From: Sinomonas susongensis
GTDB taxonomy: Bacteria; Actinomycetota; Actinomycetes; Actinomycetales; Micrococcaceae
NCBI RefSeq assembly: GCF_005877005.1
Contig: NZ_SSNH01000003.1
Coordinates: 220,301 to 284,300 of the forward strand
Reading direction: 5' to 3'
Length of the DNA stretch: 64,000 nucleotides
This document shows positions 8,597 through 17,183 of this stretch, one piece after another. The position numbers and the translations under genes were made by a program. The first letter of the stretch is position 1, and the number at the start of each line of letters is the position of its first letter. The notes beneath the pieces are model-generated. The model was not told the DNA's origin, made no database searches, and saw only the letters and a program-made list of their open reading frames with translations.

Positions 8597-9271
8597 TCAG
8601 AGGCCGGGTGCGCCCACAATCGCGACCATGATCGCGACGAAGTGCACGGCGAAGCCCGCGACCGTGAAGGCGTGGAAGAACTCGTGGAACCCGAAATGCT
8701 GCCAGCTGAAGTTGGGCCGCCGGAACCCGTAGAAGACCGCGCCGGCAATATAGAAGGCCCCGCCCACGCACACGAGAATCGCGGCGGGGGCGTTCGCCGC
8801 GAAGAACTGGGGGAGGAACAGGAGTGCGGCGCAGCCGAGGGCAATGTAGATCGGCACGTAGAGCCACCGTGGCGCGGTGAGCCAGATGACGCGGAAGAGT
8901 ACTCCGAGCACGGCCGCGGCCCAGATCGCGACGAGGAGGACGACGGCCGTCGGGCGCGGAAGGAGCACCCACGAGAGCGGGGTGTAGGTGCCTGCGATGA
9001 CAAGCATGATGTTCGTGTGGTCGATCCGCTTGAGGATCGCCTTCACGGGAGGTGACCACCTGCCGCGGTGGTAGACCGCGGAAACGCTGAACAGGGCGAG
9101 GCCGGTGAATGCGTAGACGGCGCACGCGATCTTCCGGTCGGGCGTGGGAGCCAACGCGACGAGGACGATGCCGGCCACAAGCGCGATGGGCGCGGCGACG
9201 GTGTGGATCCAACCCCGCCACGACGGCTTGAGCGCCAAGAGTTCCGCGCGGTTCACCTCGTGCTGCCGCAT
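8597..9271 (-). CDS. Hemolysin III family (PAQR/TrhA-like) seven-TM protein
   Basis: A 224-residue protein with seven predicted membrane helices and the PAQR/HlyIII metal site: SAVYHRG near residue 65, RIDHTNIMLVIAGTYTP near 82-98, and the C-terminal FHEFFHAFTVAGFAVHF. In these proteins one His and the last two His, with an Asp, bind zinc. Bacterial members influence membrane fluidity and lipid homeostasis despite the 'hemolysin' name. ATG at 9271 lies 6 nt after a TAGACT hexamer, predicting leaderless initiation. It is divergent from uppS. Confidence 0.9.
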   Translation of the reverse strand: MRQHEVNRAELLALKPSWRGWIHTVAAPIALVAGIVLVALAPTPDRKIACAVYAFTGLALFSVSAVYHRGRWSPPVKAILKRIDHTNIMLVIAGTYTPLSWVLLPRPTAVVLLVAIWAAAVLGVLFRVIWLTAPRWLYVPIYIALGCAALLFLPQFFAANAPAAILVCVGGAFYIAGAVFYGFRRPNFSWQHFGFHEFFHAFTVAGFAVHFVAIMVAIVGAPGL

Positions 9272-9277
9272 GTTTCG

Positions 9278-9283
9278 AGTCTA
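9278..9283 (-). promoter_or_regulatory. -10 hexamer for the hemolysin III gene (leaderless)
   Basis: TAGACT (minus strand) ends 6 nt before the ATG at 9271. Confidence 0.5.
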
Positions 9284-9373
9284 GCCTCCATGTACCTAAG
9301 TTACTCCCCGGTAGCCAGCCGCCGGGGCCAGCCCCACCCGTGGGTCCAGCGCCGGCGCCCGCCGCGCTGCCGG

Positions 9374-9379
9374 TAGGCT
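9374..9379 (+). promoter_or_regulatory. -10 hexamer upstream of the uppS leader ORF
   Basis: TAGGCT ends 7 nt before an ATG at 9387. That spacing predicts a leaderless transcript whose first codon opens a 32-codon ORF ahead of uppS. Confidence 0.5.
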
Positions 9380-9386
9380 GGGGGCC

Positions 9387-9485
9387 ATGCGTGAGCGGTG
9401 GCCGGGACTCTGGTGCGTCGGTCCGGCGTCGAGTCGGGCCGCGGCCTGGCTGCACCCCGAGACCCGGGCGGTGACGGCGCCGTGA
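9387..9485 (+). CDS. Putative 32-residue leaderless ORF coupled to uppS
   Basis: Starting at the ATG predicted to be the transcript 5' end, the frame reads 32 codons (M-R-E-R-W-P-G-L-W-C-V... with three Trp, one Cys and many Arg/Ala). It stops at TGA 9483-9485. That TGA overlaps a GTG (9482) in the uppS frame as GTGA, the classic coupling geometry. No homology is recognised. It may be a leader peptide or simply the 5' leader of uppS; translation is inferred from promoter spacing only. Confidence 0.35.
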   Translation: MRERWPGLWCVGPASSRAAAWLHPETRAVTAP

Positions 9486-9514
9486 CCGCGCGACGGCGTC
9501 ACGGGAAGGACCGG

Positions 9515-10276
9515 ATGGAGCTTCCCGCCTTCCTCTACGGGTACTACGAGCGACGGCTCCAGCGTGTCCTGACGCCCGAGAACATCCCCGGGCACATCGG
9601 CGTGATGGTGGACGGCAATCGCCGCTGGGCCCGGCAGTTCAACGCCCCGACGGCCCAAGGCCACCGGGCCGGGGCGGACAAGATCCACGAATTCCTTGGC
9701 TGGTGCCGCGAGCTCGGGGTGCGGGTCGTGACCCTGTACATGCTCTCGACCGACAACATGAACCGCTCGAGCGACGAGCTGGCGGAGCTCACGGAGATCA
9801 TTGCCGAGACGCTCGACAGGCTCGACGACGACCCGAAAGTCTCCGTCCACGCTATGGGCGCCCCCGAGCTCCTCCCCGACCACCTCGCGGAACGCCTGGC
9901 CCGTCTCACGGCGAAGCCGAGCCCGTCGGAACCCCTCCACGTCAACGTCGCCGTCGGCTATGGCGGCCGCCGCGAGATCGTCGACGCCGTCCGAGATCTC
10001 CTCAGGGACGCGCTCGCCCGCGGCGAGGACATCACGGCGCTCGCCGATCGGCTCGACGTCGACGACATCTCCCGCTTCCTCTACACCGCGGGGCAGCCGG
10101 ACCCCGACCTCGTGATCCGCACGTCGGGGGAGCAGCGGCTCTCCGGCTTCCTCATGTGGCAGAGCGCCTACAGCGAGTTCTACTTCTGCGAGGCCCTGTG
10201 GCCGGACTTCCGGAAGGTCGACTTCCTGCGCGCCCTCCGCGACTATGCGGGGCGTCAGCGCCGCTTCGGCGCCTGA
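9515..10276 (+). CDS. uppS: Isoprenyl transferase (cis-prenyl diphosphate synthase, UppS family)
   Basis: A 253-residue cis-prenyltransferase. Motifs: HIGVMVDGNRRWAR with the catalytic Asp (about 25-38), GHRAGADKIHEFLGWC, TLYMLSTDNMNR, and the C-terminal IRTSGEQRLSGFLMWQSAYSEFYF that binds isopentenyl diphosphate. It condenses IPP onto an allylic primer to form Z-polyprenyl diphosphates, the lipid carriers of cell wall synthesis. Placement next to hemolysin III parallels Rv1086, the short-chain Z-farnesyl diphosphate synthase, so a short product is possible. ATG 9515 follows GGGAAGGA; GTG 9482, overlapping the upstream 32-codon ORF, is an alternative start. Confidence 0.92.
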   Translation: MELPAFLYGYYERRLQRVLTPENIPGHIGVMVDGNRRWARQFNAPTAQGHRAGADKIHEFLGWCRELGVRVVTLYMLSTDNMNRSSDELAELTEIIAETLDRLDDDPKVSVHAMGAPELLPDHLAERLARLTAKPSPSEPLHVNVAVGYGGRREIVDAVRDLLRDALARGEDITALADRLDVDDISRFLYTAGQPDPDLVIRTSGEQRLSGFLMWQSAYSEFYFCEALWPDFRKVDFLRALRDYAGRQRRFGA

Positions 10277-10281
10277 GCGGC

Positions 10282-10436
10282 GCGCTTTTTAGGCCGCGCT
10301 GTTCAGGCCGCCGTACTTTTCAGGCCGCCGCGCTGTTCAGGTCGCCGCGCTGTTCAGGCGGTCGTGCTGTTCAGATCGCCCGCGCTGTTCAGATCGCCCG
10401 CGCTGTTCAGGCCGCCGCGCTTTTCAGGCCGCCGTC
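10282..10436. repeat. 17-18 bp tandem repeat array between uppS and the MFS gene, each unit with a stop codon
   Basis: TTCAG recurs at 10302, 10319, 10336, 10353, 10370, 10388, 10406 and 10423 (periods 17,17,17,17,18,18,17) within units resembling GCGCTGTTCAGGCCGCC; a diverged TTTAG unit sits at 10288. On the minus strand every unit reads TGA, and the last one (10424-10426) is the real stop of the MFS transporter. Confidence 0.9.
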
Positions 10437-11626
10437 GACCTGATTCCGCGCGCGACCGCGACGAGGCACGCGAGGCACACGGCGGCGACCACGAGGAGCA
10501 GCACCGCGTAGGGGGCGAACCCTGCGAGGCCGGCCAGCACGATCGGGAGCAGGAAGCCGAGGTAGCTCAGGCTGTAGTAGACGCCCGTGAGGCCGGCGAG
10601 ATCGTCGGGGCCCGCGATCGACTGCACCTCGCCCAGGCCCGAGACGAGACACGTCCCGTAGGCGGCCCCCAGGATCGCCGCCGCGAGTGCGCCGAGCCAC
10701 GGTGAGAGGACGACGGCGTTTCCGGCGGCAGCCAGGAGCCCGACGAGCATTGCCGCCAGGCCGGCGACCCCGGCCCGCCCGTGCGTCAGGGCGTTGATCC
10801 GGGGAACGAACGGCTGCACGACGGCGCCCACGCCGAGGGTCAGCACCGTGAGGCCGGTTGCGTAGGCGAGAGCCCAGCGTCCGACGACGGGTGCTTCGAG
10901 CAGCGGAATGACGGCGTACCCGATTCCGGCGGTAGCGAAGATCCACGGCGCCCCGGGCACGACAACGCGCACGAATCTCTCATGCCCGACGAGCGGCACC
11001 CGGAGGTCGTCCCAGAGGCCCCTGGAGCTCCGGCTGCCCCCTGCGGACTTCGTTTCGGGCACGGAGGCGACGAGCGCGAGCGACGCGAGCGCGAGCACCA
11101 CGTGGACCGCGTAGGGGAGGACCGACGGGAGGGGGCCCCATTGGGCGAGGGAGCCCGCCACCCCTGCGCCTAGCCCGAAACCGAGGGTGAGCGCGAGGGC
11201 GGGGCGTCGCGCCCCTGCGGCGGAACTGCCTTCCGGAGCGAGTGTCGGGTCGAACCGCGGTCCCGAGAGTTCCTTGACCCAACTCGTGCCGACTGACATC
11301 GCAACGCCCACCGAGGCACCGGCCAGAAACCGTCCGCCGCACATGGCCACGGCCGAGGCGGACCCCACGGCGAGGACGATGCTCGCAGCGGCCGAGAGCA
11401 GGACGCCGGCGAGCACGAGGGGGCGGCGTCCGTGGCGATCGGACAGTGCGCCCCCGAGCAGGAGACCGGGGACGAGTCCGGCCACGTAGGTTCCGAGGAA
11501 GACGTCGACCGCGAGCACCGAGTAGTGGAAGTTCACCTCGTAGAGGTGCAGGAGCGGGGTGAAGTGGTTCCCGCCCCACGCGATGGCGAACAGGGCAGAC
11601 GAGGCACGGAGCCAGGGGCGGCGCAT
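10424..11626 (-). CDS. MFS transporter
   Basis: A 400-residue, 12-helix major facilitator. The loop 2-3 signature GGALSDRHGRRPLVLAG (about 60-76) and the related GRFLAGASVGVAMSVGTSWVKEL in helices 4-5 are present. The middle linker is polar and Arg/Ser-rich, as usual between the two six-helix halves. No substrate can be assigned. It lies 91 bp downstream of a co-directional GntR-type gene that probably regulates it. The start ATG 11626 lacks a strong ribosome binding site. Its stop codon belongs to a repeat array. Confidence 0.85.
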   Translation of the reverse strand: MRRPWLRASSALFAIAWGGNHFTPLLHLYEVNFHYSVLAVDVFLGTYVAGLVPGLLLGGALSDRHGRRPLVLAGVLLSAAASIVLAVGSASAVAMCGGRFLAGASVGVAMSVGTSWVKELSGPRFDPTLAPEGSSAAGARRPALALTLGFGLGAGVAGSLAQWGPLPSVLPYAVHVVLALASLALVASVPETKSAGGSRSSRGLWDDLRVPLVGHERFVRVVVPGAPWIFATAGIGYAVIPLLEAPVVGRWALAYATGLTVLTLGVGAVVQPFVPRINALTHGRAGVAGLAAMLVGLLAAAGNAVVLSPWLGALAAAILGAAYGTCLVSGLGEVQSIAGPDDLAGLTGVYYSLSYLGFLLPIVLAGLAGFAPYAVLLLVVAAVCLACLVAVARGIRSTAA

Positions 11627-11717
11627 GAGGGGCTTTCTGTTGTTGGGGAGCGGGTAGGGTGCTGGGGCCCCGGGCTGCTGTCGGGACGGGCCCCCGATTC
11701 TGGCGGGCGGAGCCGTG

Positions 11718-12380
11718 TCAGGAGCCCGAAGCACCGCGGCCGCCGAGGCCGACGTGTGCGCGCAGCAGGCGGGAGTATCCCGCGGCATCACCGTGGGCGA
11801 AGAGCTCGGCGAGTTCCCGGTGCTGCGCAAGGAAGCGCGCGACGTCGGACCTGCCGCTGCGGACGACGGCGTGCGTGAGCCGCGCGAGCCGTGGGCGGAG
11901 CTGGGCGTAGAAGCCGTCGAGGATCGGATTCCGCGAGGCGCTTGCAACGGCCGCATGGAAGGCGTGGTCCGCACTCGCGAACGCGAGCGCATCCCCGCGT
12001 TCTCGGGCCCGCGCCTGCTCGTCGAGGAAGCCCCTGAGGGCAGATTCGGTGGTGGTCCGCGCCTCGGCCTCGGCGACCCGGACCGATTCCGCCTCGAGCA
12101 TGACCCGGGCTTCGAGGAGATGCCGCGCGGCGGCGTCGTCCTCGGCGGTGACGATCGCGCCCTTCTTGGGGTAGAGGCGGAGCAGGCCTTCGGCGGCAAG
12201 CCGGAGGAAGGCTTCCCGGACGGGCGTCCGGCTCATGCCCAGGGAGTCGGCACGCTCGCCTTCGGTGATGAGCGATCCCGCCTGGAGCGTTCCCGAGACG
12301 ATGTCCTCGGCGAGCGAGGCATAGGCCCTCTCGGCGGCAGTGGCGGGCGATCCGGGAAGAACCGGCGACAGGAACGACAC
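11718..12380 (-). CDS. GntR-family regulator, FadR/FCD subfamily
   Basis: A 220-residue protein with an N-terminal winged HTH (about 14-76: AYASLAEDIVSGTLQAGSLI, then GMSRTPVREAFLRLAAEGLL, the GntR signature) and a C-terminal all-helical FCD ligand domain (EARVMLEAESVRVAE, then FHAAVASASRNPIL, with the metal-binding D/H pattern ADHAFH). It likely controls the downstream MFS gene. GTG 12380 lies 7 nt after a TAGAGT hexamer and is preferred to GTG 12386, which is only 1 nt from it. Confidence 0.85.
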   Translation of the reverse strand: MSFLSPVLPGSPATAAERAYASLAEDIVSGTLQAGSLITEGERADSLGMSRTPVREAFLRLAAEGLLRLYPKKGAIVTAEDDAAARHLLEARVMLEAESVRVAEAEARTTTESALRGFLDEQARARERGDALAFASADHAFHAAVASASRNPILDGFYAQLRPRLARLTHAVVRSGRSDVARFLAQHRELAELFAHGDAAGYSRLLRAHVGLGGRGASGS

Positions 12381-12387
12381 AACCACA

Positions 12388-12424
12388 ACTCTAGCCTGTT
12401 GTACGCAATGATAGATGCAACAAC
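12388..12424 (-). promoter_or_regulatory. Promoter of the gntR-type gene with a candidate operator
   Basis: TAGAGT (12393-12388) is a leaderless -10. Just upstream GTTGT (12398-12402) and ACAAC (12420-12424) form an inverted repeat with a 17-nt spacer, in the -35 region, where an autoregulatory GntR operator would be expected. The half sites are short, so the operator call is tentative. Confidence 0.4.
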
Positions 12425-12485
12425 GGATCCCAGTGATTCAGGCAACATGCCCGGCATGTTCATTTCGCGGCAACCTCGTGCGGCG

Positions 12486-12635
12486 TAATGTGGCGGCATC
12501 GGGGGCATCCGCTTCCCGAACGGGGAGGCCGAATTGGGCGTTGCGTTTGCAGCTGCTCCAGGAGGCCGGTTCGGCCTCACGGCCGAGCCGGAAAAATCTG
12601 GAGACTGCCGGGGAAACCCGGGGGCTGGAGTCGAC
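12486..12635 (+). promoter_or_regulatory. Putative promoter and structured 5' leader of phoH
   Basis: TAATGT (12486-12491) is a candidate -10. The following leader of about 135 nt holds an 11-bp hairpin (12566-12576 with 12581-12591, loop TCAC, one G-U pair) followed by AAAAAT. A second GNRA-capped hairpin (CCGGG-GAAA-CCCGG) lies just before the ribosome binding site. I do not match it to a known riboswitch. Confidence 0.4.
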
Positions 12636-13970
12636 GTGACGACCACAGGAACGCTGTCCGGAGAGCCCACCGCCGCTGTCGGTCGGCGGACTTATGTGCT
12701 GGACACCTCCGTGCTGCTGTCGGACCCGAGGGCCGTGCTGCGCTTTGCGGAGCACGAGGTCGTGATCCCCGTTGTCGTGATCACCGAACTCGAGGCGAAA
12801 CGCCATGATCCCGAGCTGGGCTACTTCGCCCGCAAGGCGCTGCGACTGCTGGACGATCTCCGCCTCGAGCACGGGAGCCTCGGCAGCCCGATTCCGATCG
12901 GTGCGCTGGGCGGGACGCTCGTAGTCGAGCTCAACCACATTTCGGCAGAGGTGCTGCCCGCCGGCTTCCGCAGCGGTGACAACGACTCGCGGATCCTCGC
13001 CGTCGCGAAGAACCTCGGCAATGAGGGACGTTCCGTCACGGTCGTCTCGAAGGACCTCCCGATGCGCGTCAAGGCGTCCGCGATGCAGCTCGACGCGGAC
13101 GAGTACCGCAACGAGCAGATCGTCGATTCGGGGTGGACCGGGGTCGCGGAGATCGAGGCGAGCGAGGCGGAGGTCTCGGCGCTGTACGGCCACGAGCCGG
13201 TCTTCCTTCCGGAAGCGGCCGAGATGCCCGTCAACACGGGGCTTGTCATCATGTCCTCCCGCGGCTCGGCCCTCGGCCGCGTCGGCGCGGACAAGCAGGT
13301 CCGCCTCGTCCGCGGCGACCGTGACGTCTTCGGGCTCCACGGGCGCTCCGCGGAGCAGCGGCTCGCGATCGACCTCCTCATGGATCCCGCTGTCGGGATC
13401 GTGTCCCTCGGAGGGAAGGCCGGCACGGGCAAGTCGGCCCTCGCGTTGTGTGCCGGCCTCGAGGCCGTCATGGAGCGCCGCGAGCACAAGAAGGTCGTAG
13501 TGTTCCGGCCGCTGTTCGCCGTGGGCGGCCAGGAGCTCGGCTACCTGCCGGGCACTGAGGCCGAGAAGATGAACCCCTGGGGCCAGGCGGTCTTCGACAC
13601 GCTCGGTGCGGTGACCAGCCCCGCCGTCATCGACGAGGTCATGGACCGCGGGATGCTCGAGGTACTGCCCCTCACCCACATCCGGGGACGGTCGCTGCAC
13701 GACTCCTTCGTCATCGTCGACGAGGCGCAGTCGCTCGAGAAGAACGTCCTGCTCACGGTCATGAGCCGCATCGGTCAGAACTCGAAGATCGTCCTCACAC
13801 ACGACGTCGCCCAGCGCGACAACCTGCGGGTGGGGCGGCACGACGGGATCGCAGCCGTCGTCGAGACGCTCAAGGGCCACCCGCTCTTCGCGCACGTGAC
13901 GCTCACACGGTCCGAGCGTTCGCCCATCGCGGCGCTCGTGACAGAGCTGCTCGAGCGGGCCGAGATCTAA
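12636..13970 (+). CDS. PhoH2-type PIN domain-PhoH ATPase
   Basis: A 444-residue fusion of an N-terminal PIN ribonuclease-like domain (about 15-150: [35 protein letters not shown] with the acidic metal ligands) and a C-terminal PhoH ATPase. Walker A is GGKAGTGKS near 258-266 and Walker B is VIVDEAQS near 358-365. PhoH2 proteins are ATP-dependent RNA helicase/RNases, linked to toxin-antitoxin systems in mycobacteria (compare Rv1095); no antitoxin-like ORF was recognised upstream. GTG 12636 follows CTGGAG at a good distance; an in-frame upstream extension to 12534 is less likely. Confidence 0.9.
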   Translation: MTTTGTLSGEPTAAVGRRTYVLDTSVLLSDPRAVLRFAEHEVVIPVVVITELEAKRHDPELGYFARKALRLLDDLRLEHGSLGSPIPIGALGGTLVVELNHISAEVLPAGFRSGDNDSRILAVAKNLGNEGRSVTVVSKDLPMRVKASAMQLDADEYRNEQIVDSGWTGVAEIEASEAEVSALYGHEPVFLPEAAEMPVNTGLVIMSSRGSALGRVGADKQVRLVRGDRDVFGLHGRSAEQRLAIDLLMDPAVGIVSLGGKAGTGKSALALCAGLEAVMERREHKKVVVFRPLFAVGGQELGYLPGTEAEKMNPWGQAVFDTLGAVTSPAVIDEVMDRGMLEVLPLTHIRGRSLHDSFVIVDEAQSLEKNVLLTVMSRIGQNSKIVLTHDVAQRDNLRVGRHDGIAAVVETLKGHPLFAHVTLTRSERSPIAALVTELLERAEI

Positions 13971-13999
13971 GGGGCGATCTAGGAGCCGAGATCCAAGGG
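13959..13999 (+). repeat. Duplicated 3' end of phoH
   Basis: GCCGAGATCTAAGGG (13959-13973, containing the TAA stop) recurs with one change at 13985-13999, with GGCGATCTAGGA between them, which repeats GATCTA again. Confidence 0.75.
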
Positions 14000-14029
14000 T
14001 GATTGCCACGGAGTGAGGGAGTCGTCGGA

Positions 14030-14035
14030 TAGGGT
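14030..14035 (+). promoter_or_regulatory. -10 hexamer for the prepilin peptidase gene (leaderless)
   Basis: TAGGGT ends 6 nt before GTG 14042. Confidence 0.5.
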
Positions 14036-14041
14036 CCAACT

Positions 14042-14560
14042 GTGACCCACCGACTCCCCGAGCTCTGGCACACGAGCCCGGTCGCGTTCTGGCTTGTCGC
14101 GGCGTGCCTGGCGTACTTCGTCTGGATGGCGGCGCGGCTCGCCGTGATCGACATCCGGAGCCATCTCCTGCCGAACCGGATTGTGCTGCCGAGCTACTGG
14201 GCGGCGTTGCCGCTCGCCGTTGCCGCCGCGATCGGTTCGGCGGGCGCCACGTTCGACGGCGGAGCGGTGGCTCGCGTGGTCGGCGGCGGGGCGGTGCTGT
14301 GGGCCGTCTACTTCGTGCTCCGCGTCGTGTACCCCGCCGGCATGGGCCTCGGCGACGTGAAGCTGGCGGGCGTCCTCGGCCTGTACCTCGGATACCTCAG
14401 CTGGGAGCACCTCCTCTGGGGCACCGCGGCCGCGTTCCTGCTCGGTGGACTCTACGGCGTCGTCCTCATCGTGCTGCGGCGCGCGACCGGCAAGACGGCC
14501 ATCCCATTCGGGCCGTTCATGCTGGCTGGCGCCGCCCTCGCGCTCCTGCTGCCCGCCTAG
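14042..14560 (+). CDS. A24-family prepilin peptidase, short form
   Basis: A 172-residue polytopic protein with about six membrane helices and both catalytic aspartates of A24 aspartyl proteases: IDIRSHLLPN near residue 36 and GLGDVKLAG near 102 (GxGD motif). It lacks the N-terminal methyltransferase domain of PilD, as in TadV/CpaA-type peptidases that process Flp/Tad pilins. No pilin or Tad genes lie in this window, so its substrates must be encoded elsewhere. The start follows a TAGGGT hexamer by 6 nt. Its stop sits in a CTAG, 3 bp from the CTAG that stops the converging Nudix gene. Confidence 0.85.
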   Translation: MTHRLPELWHTSPVAFWLVAACLAYFVWMAARLAVIDIRSHLLPNRIVLPSYWAALPLAVAAAIGSAGATFDGGAVARVVGGGAVLWAVYFVLRVVYPAGMGLGDVKLAGVLGLYLGYLSWEHLLWGTAAAFLLGGLYGVVLIVLRRATGKTAIPFGPFMLAGAALALLLPA

Positions 14561-14563
14561 CTG

Positions 14564-15052
14564 CTAGGACTCTCCCGCAGGAGCGCCCACGAAGTGCGCC
14601 CCGCGCCCGGGGTCGAGGGCCCACTCGATCGCCCTCCGGTGCAGCGGCGGCAGGTCCGGAACGCCCTCGGGCTCGAACCAGCGCACCTCGAGGTTCTCGT
14701 CGTCGTTGACCCTGGCGTCGCCCGAGACGTAGGCACACGCCATCACGACGTCGAGGTACTGTGCCCGGTCGCCGTTCGGATACACGACGGGAGCTGTCGT
14801 TCCGACACCGGCGAGGTGGCTGACCCGCACGTGCACCCCGGTCTCCTCGAGCACTTCCCGGACGGCCGTGGCCGCGGGTTCTTCGCCCGGTTCGACAATC
14901 CCGGCGGGGACCGTCCAGCGGCCGTTGTCGGCGCGGCGCACGAGGAGCAGCCGCCCGGCGTCGTCAGTCACCACTGCCTTGACGCCGGGCAGCCACAGAG
15001 GGTGGACGCCGATCATGTCCCGGAGCGCCAGGACGAAGTCGGGGGTGGGCAT
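14564..15052 (-). CDS. NUDIX hydrolase
   Basis: A 162-residue Nudix protein. The Nudix box reads GIVEPGEEPAATAVREVLEETGV (about 51-73), matching Gx5Ex7REUxEExGU with the REVLEE metal-binding core. It hydrolyses a nucleoside diphosphate linked to another moiety; the C-terminal part (LEVRWFEPEGVPDLPPLHRRAIEWAL) resembles NADH-pyrophosphatase-like or ADP-ribose-type members, but the substrate is unknown. It starts 6 nt after fumC and is presumably in the same transcript. Confidence 0.88.
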   Translation of the reverse strand: MPTPDFVLALRDMIGVHPLWLPGVKAVVTDDAGRLLLVRRADNGRWTVPAGIVEPGEEPAATAVREVLEETGVHVRVSHLAGVGTTAPVVYPNGDRAQYLDVVMACAYVSGDARVNDDENLEVRWFEPEGVPDLPPLHRRAIEWALDPGRGAHFVGAPAGES

Positions 15053-15058
15053 GGCTGT

Positions 15059-16492
15059 CTAGGCCTTGGCCTGCCCCGTCATCGTCGTGACGTCGAGGGC
15101 CTTGTCGAGCTGCTCCTCCGTGAGCTCGCCGCGCTCGACGAAGCCGAGGGCGATCGTGGCCTCGCGGATCGTGAGGCCCTCCTTGACGGCCTTCTTCGCG
15201 ATGGCGGCTGCGTTCTCGTAGCCGATGTACTTGTTGAGCGGCGTGACGATCGACGGCGACGCCTCGGCGAGGAAGCGGGCGCGCTCGACGTTCGCGGTGA
15301 TTCCGTCGACCATCTTGTCTGCCATCACGCGCGCCGTGTTGGCCAGCAGGCGGATCGACTCGAGCAGGTTGGCGGCCATGACCGGGATGCCGACGTTGAG
15401 CTCGAAGGCACCGTTCGTCGAGGACAGGGCGATGGTCGTGTCGTTGCCGATGACCTGCGCCGCGACCATGATCGCGGCCTCGCAGATGACCGGGTTGACC
15501 TTGCCAGGCATGATCGACGACCCGGGCTGCAGGTCGGGGAGGGCGATCTCACCGAGGCCCGTGTTGGGGCCAGACCCCATCCAGCGGAGGTCGTTCGAGA
15601 TCTTCATCACGGAGTACGCGATGTTGCGGAGCTGGCCGGACGCCTCGATGAGGCCGTCGCGGTTCGCCTGCGCCTCGAAGTGGTTCCGGGCCTCTGTGAT
15701 GGGGAGCGCCGTGTCCTCGGCGAGGAGCTTGATCACGCGCTGAGGGAAGCCCGCCGGCGTGTTGATGCCGGTGCCGACCGCGGTGCCTCCGAGTGGGACT
15801 TCCGCGACGCGCGGAAGGGACGCTTCGATCCGCTCGATGCCGTACCGGACCTGGGCCTCGTAGCCCGAGAACTCCTGCCCGAGGGTGACGGGCGTGGCGT
15901 CCATGAGGTGCGTGCGGCCCGACTTCACGACGTCCTTGAACTCCTCGGCCTTGCGGCCGAGCGCCGCCGCGAGATGCGTGAGCGCGGGGACGAGGTCGTT
16001 GAGCAGGGCGTTGGTCGCAGCCACGTGGACCGACGTCGGGAAGACGTCGTTCGAGGACTGCGAGGCGTTGACATGGTCGTTCGGATGGACCACCTTGTCC
16101 ACGCCCTTCTCCCGGAGCGCGCGGCTCGCGAGCTCGGCGAGGACCTCGTTCATGTTCATGTTCGAGGACGTGCCGGAGCCCGTCTGGAACACGTCGATGG
16201 GGAAGTGGCTGTCGAATTCGCCAGCGGCCACGCGATCGGCGGCGCCGGCGATGGCGTCCGCGAGATCCCCGTCGATCACGCCGAGCTCCTCGTTCGCGCG
16301 GGCCGCGGCCTTCTTGACGCGGGCCAGGGCCTCGATGTGCTTGCGCTCGAGGGTCTTGCCCGAGATCGGGAAGTTCTCGACGGCGCGCTGGGTCTGGGCC
16401 CGGTACAGGGCGGCCGCGGGCACACGCACCTCGCCCATCGTGTCGTGTTCGATCCGGTATTCGGCAGAATCCTGCACGGCAGAGTCAGTCAT
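15059..16492 (-). CDS. fumC: Fumarate hydratase, class II
   Basis: A 477-residue class II fumarase of the aspartase/fumarase superfamily converting fumarate to L-malate in the TCA cycle; an oxygen-stable homotetramer without an iron-sulfur cluster. Signature [11 protein letters not shown] lies near 319-329, with [12 protein letters not shown] near 112 and [12 protein letters not shown] near 194. Length is typical. ATG 16492 is 7 nt from a TAATCT hexamer, consistent with leaderless transcription. The fumC/carbonic anhydrase/glpX neighbourhood matches the conserved actinobacterial order. Confidence 0.96.
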   Translation of the reverse strand: MTDSAVQDSAEYRIEHDTMGEVRVPAAALYRAQTQRAVENFPISGKTLERKHIEALARVKKAAARANEELGVIDGDLADAIAGAADRVAAGEFDSHFPIDVFQTGSGTSSNMNMNEVLAELASRALREKGVDKVVHPNDHVNASQSSNDVFPTSVHVAATNALLNDLVPALTHLAAALGRKAEEFKDVVKSGRTHLMDATPVTLGQEFSGYEAQVRYGIERIEASLPRVAEVPLGGTAVGTGINTPAGFPQRVIKLLAEDTALPITEARNHFEAQANRDGLIEASGQLRNIAYSVMKISNDLRWMGSGPNTGLGEIALPDLQPGSSIMPGKVNPVICEAAIMVAAQVIGNDTTIALSSTNGAFELNVGIPVMAANLLESIRLLANTARVMADKMVDGITANVERARFLAEASPSIVTPLNKYIGYENAAAIAKKAVKEGLTIREATIALGFVERGELTEEQLDKALDVTTMTGQAKA

Positions 16493-16499
16493 GCCACCC

Positions 16500-16505
16500 A
16501 GATTA
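16500..16505 (-). promoter_or_regulatory. -10 hexamer for fumC (leaderless)
   Basis: TAATCT (16505-16500) is followed by 7 nt and then the fumC ATG. Confidence 0.55.
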
Positions 16506-16562
16506 GCCCCCGGGCGGGGGCCGTTCCGAACCGGCTTTTGGACGTTGCGCCCGAGCTCCGGC

Positions 16563-17177
16563 TCAGATGTTGCCGAGGCTCGAGACGAGCTCGGCCTTGC
16601 CCTCGCCGAGGTGGTAGCAGACGCCGAGGACGGCGGTGCGGCCTTCCTCGACCGCCCGGGCGATGACCTGGGACGTCTCGAGCAGACGGTCGCCGGTCTG
16701 CTTGACGTGCTCGACGACCGTCTCGTCCACGGTCGTGGCGCCGTTGCGCTGCGCGGTGATGACGGACGGCATGATGCGCTCGACGAGGTCCCGCACGAAG
16801 CCCTGGGGCATGGTGCCGGTCGAGAACGCGTTCACGCTGGCCGTCACGGCACCGCATGAGTCATGGCCGAGGATCACGATGAGCGGGACCCCGAGCGGGT
16901 CGATCGCGTACTCGAGCGAGCCGAGCACCGCGTCGTCGATGACTTGGCCCGCCGACCGGACCACGAAGGCGTCGCCGAGGCCCAGATCGAAGATGATCTC
17001 GGCGGCCAGACGCGAGTCGGAGCACCCGAAGATGACGCAGAAGGGGTTCTGCGTCGCGACGAGCTCGCTGCGTCGGGCGGCATTCTGGTTCGGATGGATC
17101 GACATCCCGGCGACGAAGCGTTCGTTGCCGTCGCGGAGGGTTTGCCAGGCTTCTGCGGGGGTCAGGGTCTCAGACAC
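16563..17177 (-). CDS. Beta-class carbonic anhydrase
   Basis: A 204-residue beta-carbonic anhydrase interconverting CO2 and bicarbonate. The zinc ligands are clear: C52 with the catalytic D54/R56 dyad in GCSDSR, and H105/C108 in [28 protein letters not shown] is also family-typical. Bicarbonate supply for carboxylases is the usual cytoplasmic role. GTG 17177 lies 6 nt after a TAGAGT hexamer. The 70-bp gap to fumC, which has its own promoter, suggests independent transcription. Confidence 0.94.
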   Translation of the reverse strand: MSETLTPAEAWQTLRDGNERFVAGMSIHPNQNAARRSELVATQNPFCVIFGCSDSRLAAEIIFDLGLGDAFVVRSAGQVIDDAVLGSLEYAIDPLGVPLIVILGHDSCGAVTASVNAFSTGTMPQGFVRDLVERIMPSVITAQRNGATTVDETVVEHVKQTGDRLLETSQVIARAVEEGRTAVLGVCYHLGEGKAELVSSLGNI

Positions 17178-17183
17178 GAGGCC

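Noticed and set aside
10282..10436. A CRISPR array
   Set aside because: The 17-18 bp units are contiguous without unique spacers and no cas genes are present, so it is a simple tandem repeat.
14594..16666. A plus-strand frame of about 690 codons antisense to the Nudix gene and fumC
   Set aside because: Antisense shadow; the conserved fumC signatures are on the minus strand.
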